A DNA stretch of 64,000 bases from positions 124,001 through 188,000 of the forward strand of contig JAILMW010000022.1 of NCBI GenBank assembly GCA_024692235.1. Direction: 5' to 3'. The translations under genes were made by a program, and so were the position numbers. Below the pieces are notes generated by a model. That model did no database searches. It was not told the origin of the DNA and worked only from the letters and a program-made list of their open reading frames with translations. This document shows, piece by piece, positions 34,475 through 42,973 of the stretch. Numbering within the stretch: position 1 is the stretch's first letter; every line of letters begins with the position of its first letter. Origin of the DNA: Saccharofermentans sp. (GTDB lineage Bacteria > Bacillota > Clostridia > Saccharofermentanales > Saccharofermentanaceae).

Positions 34475-34705
34475 ATGTCTGATTTTGAAAAGAAAATTGG
34501 TAAGCATAAGGTGAAAGTTGTAATGGCTGACCGCACAGTTGATATGACTCCTGATGATAAGGATATGGACGCAAGGGTTAGGGCTGCTGTAAACTCTGCT
34601 ATTCATAAAGCTAAGGTTTGTCAAAAGCCAATTGCTAAATACGATCAGCGTAAAAAGAAAGCTTACGTCGAGGATTCGAACGGAGTGAGAAAATATGTCA
34701 GCTAA
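34475..34705 (+). CDS. Small basic protein upstream of zeta toxin, candidate antitoxin
   Basis: A 76-residue, Lys-rich protein (start KKIGKHKVKVVMADRTVDMT; end SNGVRKYVS). Start ATG 34475 follows AGAGGTGAG. It overlaps the zeta toxin gene by 11 bases, the arrangement of an antitoxin-toxin pair. It does not look like the three-helix epsilon antitoxin, so if it neutralises the toxin it is of another type. Function is inferred from position only. Confidence 0.6.
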   Translation: MSDFEKKIGKHKVKVVMADRTVDMTPDDKDMDARVRAAVNSAIHKAKVCQKPIAKYDQRKKKAYVEDSNGVRKYVS

Positions 34706-35252
34706 GAAGCCGATGCTCTTGGTTTTGGCAGGACCTAACGGATCCGGTAAAAGTACGATAACGCAGTATTTTGAGAAGGTAGGCGAATATACTAATGCTG
34801 ACGATGTTGTTATGTCTACCGGCATGAGTGTTGTAGATGCTGCTCAGTTTGTTGACAAGAAACGATATGAAGCAATTAGTCAAAAGCGAGATCTTACTTT
34901 TGAGACAGTTCTTTCTTCTGATTATAAGATGGATATCTTAAGACGAGCAAAAGAAGAAGGATATTTCATTAAATGCGTTTTTGTTTTGACTGTGGATCCA
35001 TTCATAAATGTTGCCAGAGTTGAGGCTCGTGTGGCGCTTGGCGGACACGATGTTCCCAAAGATAAGATAATTTCCCGATATTCAAAATCGCTTTCAAACA
35101 TAAAAGAGTTGATCGACCTTTGCGATATATTGCATGTCTACGATAATTCTACAAAAACTCCGGTAAGGATAATCAGAAAGCATAAAGATGAGATATCGGT
35201 TTTCCCTAATAAATTATGGGATCTTGATAGGATCCTGGGGCTGATTCAGTAA
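34695..35252 (+). CDS. Zeta-toxin family kinase
   Basis: A 185-residue P-loop kinase: Walker A AGPNGSGKST (residues about 11-20), then TNADDVV and the zeta signature FETVLSSDYKMDILRRAKEEGY, and an ARVEARVALGGHDVPKDKI segment for substrate and Arg contacts. Zeta toxins phosphorylate UDP-N-acetylglucosamine and block cell-wall synthesis; shorter chromosomal relatives like this one can have other substrates. It is shorter than the plasmid zeta toxins. Overlaps its putative antitoxin gene. Confidence 0.85.
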   Translation: MSAKKPMLLVLAGPNGSGKSTITQYFEKVGEYTNADDVVMSTGMSVVDAAQFVDKKRYEAISQKRDLTFETVLSSDYKMDILRRAKEEGYFIKCVFVLTVDPFINVARVEARVALGGHDVPKDKIISRYSKSLSNIKELIDLCDILHVYDNSTKTPVRIIRKHKDEISVFPNKLWDLDRILGLIQ

Positions 35253-35539
35253 ATAATGTTTCCATGGTATTAAGGTAAGCGGCCGGCAATTCGTATGGGA
35301 GTGTTAGTGCTGTGGCGACGCGATAATCACCAAGTGTTAGCGCGGTCAATGTTGTGGTGTGTTCTTATGGGCCCAACTTTCTTTATATGTGCTAAATCCA
35401 ATTTGTCCTATAATATGACTATATGCTTATGCATAGAATTCATAGTGAATGGTTATAATATTATTGGGGATTTTTCTCATATATGCAATTTCGATTTATC
35501 GTGATAAAGGACAGCTGAGAAGCTGATGTTCTTGGGGCT

Positions 35540-38449
35540 ATGGATGATCAGATACATGCGTTGAAGGCTTACGCTCAAAGTCTAGAAGAGGAAAACAAGT
35601 ATCTTAAGAGTCTTTTGGATAAGGCAGGGATCGATTACTCTTTGCCCTGTATCCATGCGGAATTATCCCAAGAGGGAATCAAGACTGAGACACTTACGCA
35701 GAATCACATTCTGTTTTTCTACTCAATGTTCAAAGGTCGTAAGGATGTATATAGTCTTCGCTCCGGCAGACCTAACTTAAAGACCGGCAGGCACGGGTAT
35801 TATCCTCAATGTGTGAATATATGGAATCCATCGCTTTGCGGGAAGAGTGTTGATAAGAAATCGCGATGTTCCCAATGTCCAAATCAGAAATATAAGAAAT
35901 TGACTCCCCAGGTATTGTTAGAGCATCTGAAAGGATCTAAAGAAGATTGTTCTGATGTTGTCGGACTGTATCCTGTATGGCCTGATGGGACCTGTAATTA
36001 TCTCGTGTTTGATTTCGATGATCATGATGGCGGATCAGAGTCCGCTAAATGTCAGGATGAGGCTAATGCATTAAGGAAGATCTGCACTGATAATGATGTT
36101 CCGTGTCTCGTCGAGAGATCTCGTTCGGGAAAAGGTGCTCATGTATGGATATTCTTTAGTGATCCGATTGCAGTCAAAAAGGCGAGGACGTTCGGCGCGG
36201 CATTATTGGATAAAGGAGCGGAGAGTGTTGATCAGCCTTCGTTTGATACATATGATCGTATGATACCGGCCCAAGATAAACTCCCTGAAGGCGGACTGGG
36301 CAATCTGGTAGCACTTCCGTTACAAGGGCAAGCAACGAGGTCAGGAAATAGTGTATTTGTCGATAATGACTGGATCCCATATCACGATCAGTGGCTTGCA
36401 CTTAAGAATACTGATAAGCTGAGTGAAGCCTTTATTGATCGTAAACTGAGTGATTGGGGAGACAGATACAGTTTAGAAGGTAACAGGACCGAGGCAGAAC
36501 CCAACGAACAGATTGCAATAGCTGAGATTCCTTGGGAGAATAAGGCCATTTTTGATCGGGAAGATGCAGGGGGACGTGTAAATATCGTTGTTGCAGACAG
36601 AGTGTACGTTGATAAGTCAGTAATCGGCATAAGATTGCAGAACAAGATACGAAGATTGGCTGCATACAATAACCCGGAGTATTTCAAGAAACAGAGTATC
36701 GGATTGCCAACTTTCGGTATACCGAGGATCGTGTATTCCGGTGAAGATACAGAGCGTTATATAGCTGTTCCGCGAGGTTGTCTGGAGAAACTTGAGGATA
36801 ACCTGCGGGAGGCGTCGATCAAATATGATATCGAAGATAAACGTAATATAGGGAGGCGCATTAATGTCTCTTTTACGGGAGAACTGTATGATGAACAACG
36901 AGAAGCCGTCAACAATATGATTGAATTTGATATAGGTATATTATCTGCAGCTACCGGCTTCGGTAAGACTGTAGTTGGATCTTATTTGATTTCTCGAAGA
37001 AAAGTAAATACGCTTATACTTGTTCATACAAGCGAGATTATGCGCAATTGGATCACTGATCTGGATCGGTTTCTCGCAATCGATGAAGAATGTCCGCAAT
37101 ATAAAACTAAAACCGGTAAGGTAAAGACGAGAAAAAGTCTGATAGGAAAGCTGGCGGGGGCGCATAATTCTTTGACGGGAATAGTAGATGTTGCCATGAT
37201 CTCATCTTTGGGAACCAAAGACGCAATAAAACCTTTAGTTAAGGAATATGGTATGGTGATCATGGATGAGTGTCATCATGGAGCCGCTGAAAGTATGGAT
37301 GCTGTTCTTTCTGAGGTGAATGCCAAATATGTTTATGGTCTTACCGCTACAGTAAAACGTGATGACGGTAAAGAAAAGTCGGTATTAATGCAATTTGGTC
37401 CGATAAGATACAGGTTTACTGCAAACGATAAGAACCGTATTCAGGGTATACAACATGTGCTCGAGCCAAGGTTTACGCCTCTCGTATCTTCTAAGAGAAA
37501 GCTTACCGCCAATGAGGCTTATGAAATCGTGGTCATGAGCGATCTTCGTAATAGGCTTATCGCTTCAGATATTGTGAATAGCGTAAAAGATGGACACACA
37601 CCATTAGTTTTATCCAAGCGAAAGGCTCAGCTCGATTCTCTTTATGATATGGTTAAGGACTCCGCTGACCATGTGCTGGTCTTGACCGGTGGTAAAAGCA
37701 GAACCGAACGTGAATGTATGAGGAAGAAGCTTGAATCGATACCGGCCGACGAATCGCTAATTATTCTGGCTACCGGGCAATACATAGGAGAAGGCTTCAA
37801 TTGCTCAAGACTAGATACATTGTTTCTGGCTATGCCGATAGCCTGGGACGGAAATGTTGAACAGTATACCGGAAGATTGAATCGAGATTATGCCGGCAAG
37901 GAAAAGGTGACAGTTATAGATTATGTTGATCACAATATTGATATATTTGCGAATATGTACAGCAAACGGCTTCGTGTATATAAGAGAATCGGATATGTAT
38001 TATCCCAAGATGCTGTCAGCCAACCCTCTGACAGGTTTTTCTATGACAGCGATTCTTATTATGGTGCTTTTAGGAAAGATATCGTTAATGCAACCTCAGA
38101 AGTGGTAATATGCAGTCCTTATGTAAGTACTGCAGGAATTGAGCGGTTGATACAAGACTCGGCGCCAATAATAAATAAAGGGGTACCAATTACTCTTATT
38201 ACGTATGCTGCCTCGCAATATTCTGAGAGTGTCAGATATATTATCGAGAGAAACCACGAGAGATTGAATTACGCAGGGGTTAACGTTGTATTTCAAGAGC
38301 AAATATCCTCGAGGTACGCAGTTATAGATAAAGAGATTCTTTGGTACGGGAGTATGAATCTGTTATCAAATGTTAAAGAAGATGATGACGAGATGAGAAT
38401 AGTCAATCACGCTATGGCTGAATCGCTATTGAACGACCAGGAGTTATGA
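35540..38449 (+). CDS. TOTE-type primase-helicase-PLD protein
   Basis: A 969-residue multidomain protein. Residues 1-28 form a coiled coil. An archaeo-eukaryotic-type primase domain of the TOTE conflict-system class follows, with Cys91/100/110/113 as a likely zinc site, metal-binding DFD at 158-160 and the catalytic His201 (SGKGAHVWIFF). An SF2 helicase runs from about 445: Walker A TGFGKT (472-477), DECH (576-579), TAT (602-604), motif VI QYTGRLNR (775-782). The C-terminal 130 residues resemble a phospholipase D-type nuclease (ICSPYVSTAG, WYGSMNLL), but the expected HxK is Ser-x-Arg (923-925), with Asp930 kept, so this nuclease may be inactive. Such proteins are predicted defence enzymes against foreign nucleic acid. 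It is a single-gene unit. Confidence 0.82.
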   Translation: MDDQIHALKAYAQSLEEENKYLKSLLDKAGIDYSLPCIHAELSQEGIKTETLTQNHILFFYSMFKGRKDVYSLRSGRPNLKTGRHGYYPQCVNIWNPSLCGKSVDKKSRCSQCPNQKYKKLTPQVLLEHLKGSKEDCSDVVGLYPVWPDGTCNYLVFDFDDHDGGSESAKCQDEANALRKICTDNDVPCLVERSRSGKGAHVWIFFSDPIAVKKARTFGAALLDKGAESVDQPSFDTYDRMIPAQDKLPEGGLGNLVALPLQGQATRSGNSVFVDNDWIPYHDQWLALKNTDKLSEAFIDRKLSDWGDRYSLEGNRTEAEPNEQIAIAEIPWENKAIFDREDAGGRVNIVVADRVYVDKSVIGIRLQNKIRRLAAYNNPEYFKKQSIGLPTFGIPRIVYSGEDTERYIAVPRGCLEKLEDNLREASIKYDIEDKRNIGRRINVSFTGELYDEQREAVNNMIEFDIGILSAATGFGKTVVGSYLISRRKVNTLILVHTSEIMRNWITDLDRFLAIDEECPQYKTKTGKVKTRKSLIGKLAGAHNSLTGIVDVAMISSLGTKDAIKPLVKEYGMVIMDECHHGAAESMDAVLSEVNAKYVYGLTATVKRDDGKEKSVLMQFGPIRYRFTANDKNRIQGIQHVLEPRFTPLVSSKRKLTANEAYEIVVMSDLRNRLIASDIVNSVKDGHTPLVLSKRKAQLDSLYDMVKDSADHVLVLTGGKSRTERECMRKKLESIPADESLIILATGQYIGEGFNCSRLDTLFLAMPIAWDGNVEQYTGRLNRDYAGKEKVTVIDYVDHNIDIFANMYSKRLRVYKRIGYVLSQDAVSQPSDRFFYDSDSYYGAFRKDIVNATSEVVICSPYVSTAGIERLIQDSAPIINKGVPITLITYAASQYSESVRYIIERNHERLNYAGVNVVFQEQISSRYAVIDKEILWYGSMNLLSNVKEDDDEMRIVNHAMAESLLNDQEL

Positions 38450-38698
38450 AGCTATATCATCGGTCACTTTCTTTACAACTGGTGTTTTCTTCCTGTTAAC
38501 GAAGATCCTTACCACTCCCTCAACCAGCAGATATGCATAGGATACGACACATAACGTATTGAGAAGGATCGTATTATTGAAATTCTCAGTTTCGAACCGG
38601 ATTGGTGAGAGGATGACTATGAATATGAAAACCCAGAGAAGGTGGAAGGGGTTATGCTTCTCCTCGTTGAAGAAGAGGAGCATTGATAGTTTCTTCAT
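38444..38698 (-). CDS. Small membrane protein, doubtful
   Basis: An 84-residue frame with two hydrophobic segments (LLWVFIFIVILS and LLNTLCVVSYAYLLVEGVV). It overlaps the end of the primase-helicase gene by six bases and the end of the transposase remnant by 47. The ribosome site is weak (ACAGG). It might be a real small membrane gene or a chance frame in transposon debris. Confidence 0.35.
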   Translation of the reverse strand: MKKLSMLLFFNEEKHNPFHLLWVFIFIVILSPIRFETENFNNTILLNTLCVVSYAYLLVEGVVRIFVNRKKTPVVKKVTDDIAS

Positions 38699-38918
38699 AA
38701 CCTGTCAAAACTGTCTTCTTAGCCTTGAGACCTTTCCTGCCGTGTTCTTTGAATACAAATCCTTGACTCTTCAGTCTTCTTAGTTTAGCCCTGGATATTC
38801 CTGTTCGCCGTTCCAATTCAGCAAGGTTAATTTCCTTAAGATCAAAGGTTTCTCCTTGCTCCTTCTTCATTTCATCTAGGGCCTGTGTTATAGTTCTTTT
38901 TAAGTCATTATGTGTCAT
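38652..38918 (-). pseudogene. N-terminal fragment of an IS21-type (IstA) transposase
   Basis: 88 residues matching the N-terminal HTH of Clostridia IstA-like transposases: LKRTITQALDEMKKEQG, NLAELERRTGISRAKLRRLK and the TVLTGYEETI segment. The protein then stops; the DDE catalytic core and the IstB helper gene are absent. Strong sign that a mobile element once moved here, close to remnant B of the nucleotidyltransferase gene. Confidence 0.6.
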
Positions 38919-39048
38919 ATTCCTAACTGATGTGTTGGTAAAATCAGTATAAAAGAATATGTGCGTAATGGCTTTTTATCTTTGTCTTTTTGTGGCTATT
39001 TTAATCCGTCTCTTAGTGGCGATTTTTCACCCGACGCTAACACCGGCC

Positions 39049-39198
39049 ATTGCGGATAGTCAGCTTAAGGCGGGCACGCAGTTTACAATGCTTCCTACGG
39101 ATGATAAGTGGTTCGGAGTTACATATAAGGAAGATAAGCCTGCGGTTATGGAGAGCTTCAGGGAGTTAATCAGGTCCGGAGCGTATGGGGAGATGTGA
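39049..39198 (+). pseudogene. 3' end scrap of the nucleotidyltransferase gene (remnant B)
   Basis: Fifty codons reading IADSQLKAGTQFTMLPTDDKWF and GVTYKEDKPAVMESFRELIR, nearly identical at the DNA level to the end of remnant A (33380-33547) and close to the end of the intact gene at 53810-53975. The junction at 39049 is abrupt: the preceding sequence is unrelated. It directly precedes the Thoeris-like genes. Confidence 0.85.
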
Positions 39199-39306
39199 GT
39201 AGGTGATAATACGCATATAATGAATTTTCACTGTTATAATTGTTACTAAAGATAATATAATTGGTAATACATCAGCTACGCTACCGAAAATTCGAAGGAT
39301 ATAGAA

Positions 39307-40122
39307 ATGGGATTAAGTTCATTGATGCGATATACCCTCTTCATGGAAAGTGGAGATTACATAGGGAATGGAAATGGAATTATACAGTTTAGAGATTCTA
39401 CTGCAGTGAGAAATATGTATTACGATTCGGCAAGATTGATAAGCGGTTTTGAAGATGCTATTAATGGCGATAATGAGTCAACGCTTTCGGCGGATGAATA
39501 TCAGGGTATGTTTGATAAAAATGCGGAAGATGTCCCGGATATGGTTGTTCAGAAAATAACATCATTGATACAGAAACAGATAGATGAAAAGAAGGGAAAG
39601 GAACAGTTAGGCGAATTGCCATTTAAGACGTATTTTCGATATTTGATTAAGGCTGTCGCGGATTATCAGGATGAAACAATTCAGAATAACTATATTGTTC
39701 CAGCAGAGATGGAAGTTATACGTACGAATAGAAAACAGACGTTTCTATCTTATGCATATTATGACAAAGGCTTAACTCAGGCTCTATTCTATTATTTTTG
39801 GATACGTTCAGGATTCTTATATGTAAACTGGATGTGGGATGGAGTTAATAGTCACAGCTCAATAACCAAGAGTAAGTTGGAAAACGCATTAGCTGATAGT
39901 GATCAATTTCTATTTTTACGAACAGCCAATAGCGAACTAAGAGTTCGTGGTAATAATAGTAGTGTTCGACAGTGGTGTGCGTGGGAAATTGGAAATTTTT
40001 ATAATAAACATAAGGAAGAAAAATATTATACGAGTTTTTATGATAGAGCAGAGCCTAGAAACGATATTCTGGACACGTTTAGACCGATGAAAGAAGTGAT
40101 AATGGGGGAAATTAAATGCTAA
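39307..40122 (+). CDS. TIR-domain protein of a Thoeris-like system (ThsB-type, first copy)
   Basis: A 271-residue protein. The N-terminal 130 residues are helical and unassigned. Residues about 138-240 look like a TIR domain: the first strand TFLSYAYYDKGLTQAL, a middle DSDQFLFLRTANSE and the helix QWCAWEIGNFY, in which the Glu of WEI matches the expected catalytic NADase residue. TIR proteins of Thoeris make a cyclic or histidine-conjugated ADP-ribose signal when phage is sensed. Overlaps the macro-domain gene by seven bases. Confidence 0.7.
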   Translation: MGLSSLMRYTLFMESGDYIGNGNGIIQFRDSTAVRNMYYDSARLISGFEDAINGDNESTLSADEYQGMFDKNAEDVPDMVVQKITSLIQKQIDEKKGKEQLGELPFKTYFRYLIKAVADYQDETIQNNYIVPAEMEVIRTNRKQTFLSYAYYDKGLTQALFYYFWIRSGFLYVNWMWDGVNSHSSITKSKLENALADSDQFLFLRTANSELRVRGNNSSVRQWCAWEIGNFYNKHKEEKYYTSFYDRAEPRNDILDTFRPMKEVIMGEIKC

Positions 40123-40997
40123 AGAGTTTGAAATATAATTGGAAGTATATTTATTCAACAAGCAATAAAATAGCGACAATAGTATTCTCTCTTTGGGGAT
40201 TTATCACGTTGGTTACGCCAACCGATGGAATGCTTAACTCAATTGAAAATTGGATTGTGCGCATATTAATAGCAATCTTGATTCTTGCGTTTATTTATGT
40301 GACCATTATTGTGACTGTTACAATATACTCGAATCGAAAAAAAGAAATAAAAGTATTTAATCTTCATTCAAATCATTCATTGTATGTGAAGTATGGTGAT
40401 TTGTTTAATTGTGGCGTACCCGATGAAAGAAAGAATATTGCTTTTGCAGGAAACAGGTGCTTTGATACTATTGTTGATGATGATTTGGTGGGTTCAAGTA
40501 AAATACATGGAATTGCTTTGAATCGTATCTATGCAAATGGAGAACGAAATCAGGAGACGGTTAATCGAGAGATACAAAAAAACTTGTCTCTCCATGGGTA
40601 TAAGAAAGAAACTATTGGTAAAACGGACAAAAGAAGTGGAAATTTGCTTCGATATGAATTGGGATCGGTTGCAGAAATAAACGGTCTTCAAAATGAAAAG
40701 TATTTTGTTCTAGGGTTGACATATTTTGATAAGGAATTACGTGCACACGTTGACGTAGATGATTATATAAAAGCTATTAATTCTCTGATTAAGTATATTT
40801 CTGATAGATCACAGGGATTCCCTGTTTATATGCCGGTTATAGGGACCGGGGGAGCTGACGCAGGATATGTAAATGATTTGATTGTTTTTATGATCAAAAC
40901 AATCGAGCTGTATAAAGATAAAATAGATTGCGACGTCTATATTGTAGTTAGCGAAAAAGAAGAAAAACTTGGATTAATGAATATAAAAATGCTATAA
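40116..40997 (+). CDS. Membrane-anchored macro-domain effector (ThsA-like, type II Thoeris)
   Basis: A 293-residue protein with two membrane helices (about residues 19-36 and 47-72) followed by a cytoplasmic macro-like domain (about 90-290) with IAFAGNRCFDT and PVIGTGGADAGY, a loop expected to hold ADP-ribose. In type II Thoeris the TIR partner makes an ADP-ribose derivative that binds the macro domain and triggers the membrane effector, killing the infected cell. The gene lies between two TIR genes, overlapping the first by seven bases and separated from the second by 14. Confidence 0.78.
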   Translation: MLKSLKYNWKYIYSTSNKIATIVFSLWGFITLVTPTDGMLNSIENWIVRILIAILILAFIYVTIIVTVTIYSNRKKEIKVFNLHSNHSLYVKYGDLFNCGVPDERKNIAFAGNRCFDTIVDDDLVGSSKIHGIALNRIYANGERNQETVNREIQKNLSLHGYKKETIGKTDKRSGNLLRYELGSVAEINGLQNEKYFVLGLTYFDKELRAHVDVDDYIKAINSLIKYISDRSQGFPVYMPVIGTGGADAGYVNDLIVFMIKTIELYKDKIDCDVYIVVSEKEEKLGLMNIKML

Positions 40998-41011
40998 GGG
41001 AGGCAACAAAT

Positions 41012-41563
41012 ATGAATAGAACCGGAACGTATGTTGCTTTTGATGGGCAAGGAACTACGGATCCTACAGAAAGTGACATTCATTATTACAATATTTTAAA
41101 AGCGTGGGATCAATCGGGAAGTATTGATTTTAAATTTTCCAATTCACATGAAAAAACATATCAGGTACGCGATAGTTCTTCGAGTGTTACATTGCTTAGT
41201 AGGTTGGAAACTAGGTTATCAGCTAGCAAGAACTTTTTGCTGATAATAACGGAAAAAACCAATTATGACCGAGGGATACTTAATTGGGAGATTGAAAAAG
41301 CAGTGGATTATTACAACTTGCCAATTATCATTGCTTATCCTGGTTATTCCAGGATTGGATCGCCTGAAAAACTGAGTTATATGTGGCCTAAAGCGTTAGC
41401 TGAGCGGATAGAAAATAGACAAGCGCATTGCATTCATATCCCTTTTAAAAAGGAGCCGATATTTGATGCTATAGGTCAATTCTCTGTTGTAAATGCTAAA
41501 TACCCACAAGGTGCATTAGGGAGATATTCAGATGCTGCGTATAAAAGCTGGGGATTACTATAA
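41012..41563 (+). CDS. TIR-like protein of the Thoeris system (ThsB-type, second copy)
   Basis: A 183-residue TIR-like protein of the DUF1863/ThsB kind: GTYVAFDGQGTTDPTESDIH at the start, SRLETRLSASKNFLLIITEKT in the middle and ILNWEIEKAV carrying the putative catalytic Glu. GGGAGG is upstream of the ATG. Having two diverged TIR proteins with one macro-domain effector suggests that each senses a different phage cue while both feed the same signal molecule. Confidence 0.78.
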   Translation: MNRTGTYVAFDGQGTTDPTESDIHYYNILKAWDQSGSIDFKFSNSHEKTYQVRDSSSSVTLLSRLETRLSASKNFLLIITEKTNYDRGILNWEIEKAVDYYNLPIIIAYPGYSRIGSPEKLSYMWPKALAERIENRQAHCIHIPFKKEPIFDAIGQFSVVNAKYPQGALGRYSDAAYKSWGLL

Positions 41564-41565
41564 GG

Positions 41566-41880
41566 CTAGTCTTCCGTGTTGTACAAGATAAAATTGAAAA
41601 CGGAAATAACATCATGTAGGAGATGGAAAGAGGGTTCCAAGACGATACATATCCCCCACATGTAAGACATCCTACCGATAGAGTAATACATGGTATTGAA
41701 AAACTCCGTGTACAAGGCCTTACGATTGGCGCAGAATAGATTGCGATTCCAATCCATCAATGTCTTGGAATAAAAGTCTGTGATAGTACTGATTACGGAA
41801 GTGTCGATAAATACTGGTTCTGAGTGTTTAATTGTCGTGCAAATGAGTGTGCGTCTTCTGTTGTCGGTACCGTATTTCAC
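41566..41880 (-). CDS. Unrecognised 104-residue frame, doubtful
   Basis: Reads RRRTLICTTIKHSEPVFIDT near the start, with many Cys, Tyr and Phe later. No clear ribosome binding site (sequence before the ATG is TACATGTG). It fills the gap between the Thoeris genes and remnant C and may be debris of a larger gene. I see no family. Confidence 0.25.
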   Translation of the reverse strand: MKYGTDNRRRTLICTTIKHSEPVFIDTSVISTITDFYSKTLMDWNRNLFCANRKALYTEFFNTMYYSIGRMSYMWGICIVLEPSFHLLHDVISVFNFILYNTED

Positions 41881-41920
41881 ATGTATTCACGTGTTAAGTC
41901 AATGTTAAGTGAATATTATT

Positions 41921-41977
41921 GTGGGCGATGGTATCATTGATTTATCTTTCGTGGTGTTCAACGTGGATAACTACTGT
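41921..41977 (+). pseudogene. Internal scrap of the nucleotidyltransferase gene (remnant C)
   Basis: Nineteen codons reading VGDGIIDLSFVVFNVDNYC, matching CDGIVDSPFAVINAVDYYG of remnant A (about 33003-33060) and the intact gene at 53420-53470. It lies between the Thoeris genes and rmlA. Short, but in the correct sense and with a recognisable codon-by-codon match. Confidence 0.6.
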
Positions 41978-42060
41978 TTTTTTCTTCGAATATTCACATT
42001 TCTTATTGCACACAGTTTTATATAATATATGGTGTATTTTGATTGCATAAGGAGACATCC

Positions 42061-42957
42061 ATGAAGGGCATTATCTTAGCAGGCGGTTCAGGCACAAGGC
42101 TATATCCGCTGACCATGGTAACAAGTAAGCAGCTACTTCCGGTTTACGATAAACCGATGATCTATTATCCCCTGTCTGTTCTTATGAAGGCAGGGATCAG
42201 GGATATTCTTATTATATCTACTCCTGCGGATCTCCCTCGCTTTGAGGAACTCTTCGGAGATGGATCCCAGTTCGGTATATCGTTGTCGTATGCAGTTCAG
42301 CCTTCTCCTGACGGACTCGCACAGGCATTTATCATTGGTGCTGATTTTATCGGAAACGATACAGTTGCCATGGTGCTTGGAGACAATATATTTGCCGGTC
42401 ACGGTATCACTAAGCGCCTTAAGGCTGCAGTGGCTAATGCTGAATCCGGAGCAGGCGCTACAGTATTCGGATACTATGTAGATGATCCTGAGAGATTCGG
42501 TATCGTTGAGTTCGATGCGTCAGGTCATGCTGTATCTATTGAAGAGAAGCCCGCTGTTCCCAAGAGTAATTACTGTGTTACGGGACTTTATTTCTATGAC
42601 AATAAGGTGGTTGAATATGCACGCGGATTGAAGCCTTCAGCTCGCGGTGAGCTTGAGATCACGGATCTTAACCGTATCTATCTGGAGGCAGGTCGCTTGA
42701 ATGTGGAGCTTCTGGGTCAGGGTTTTACTTGGCTTGATACGGGAACGCATGCTTCACTGGTCGAAGCGACGAACTTCGTGAAAACTATCGAGGAACACCA
42801 GCATAGAAAGATAGCATGCCTTGAGGAGATTGCTTATCTGAATGGTTGGATCACTGCAGATGATGTCATGAAGGTATATGAAGTTCTGAAGAAGAATCAG
42901 TACGGACAGTACTTGAAGGATGTTCTTGACGGCAAGTATTTGGATGTATTGCATTAA
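42061..42957 (+). CDS. rmlA: Glucose-1-phosphate thymidylyltransferase
   Basis: A 298-residue Rml[17 protein letters not shown] (nucleotide-binding loop), [24 protein letters not shown] and the product-binding [11 protein letters not shown]. Makes dTDP-glucose from glucose-1-phosphate and dTTP, the first step toward dTDP-rhamnose and also toward the aminosugar made by the following operon. ATG 42061 has AAGGAG nine bases upstream; TATAAT at 42021-42026 is a likely -10 box. From this gene on, codon use returns to the C/G-ending style of the flanks. Confidence 0.96.
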   Translation: MKGIILAGGSGTRLYPLTMVTSKQLLPVYDKPMIYYPLSVLMKAGIRDILIISTPADLPRFEELFGDGSQFGISLSYAVQPSPDGLAQAFIIGADFIGNDTVAMVLGDNIFAGHGITKRLKAAVANAESGAGATVFGYYVDDPERFGIVEFDASGHAVSIEEKPAVPKSNYCVTGLYFYDNKVVEYARGLKPSARGELEITDLNRIYLEAGRLNVELLGQGFTWLDTGTHASLVEATNFVKTIEEHQHRKIACLEEIAYLNGWITADDVMKVYEVLKKNQYGQYLKDVLDGKYLDVLH

Positions 42958-42973
42958 TTGAATTGGAGTATAT

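Noticed and set aside
35253..35539. Extra small gene in the gap before the primase-helicase gene
   Set aside because: The longest frame (from 35295) has no ribosome site and an unlikely composition; the gap appears to be promoter and debris sequence.
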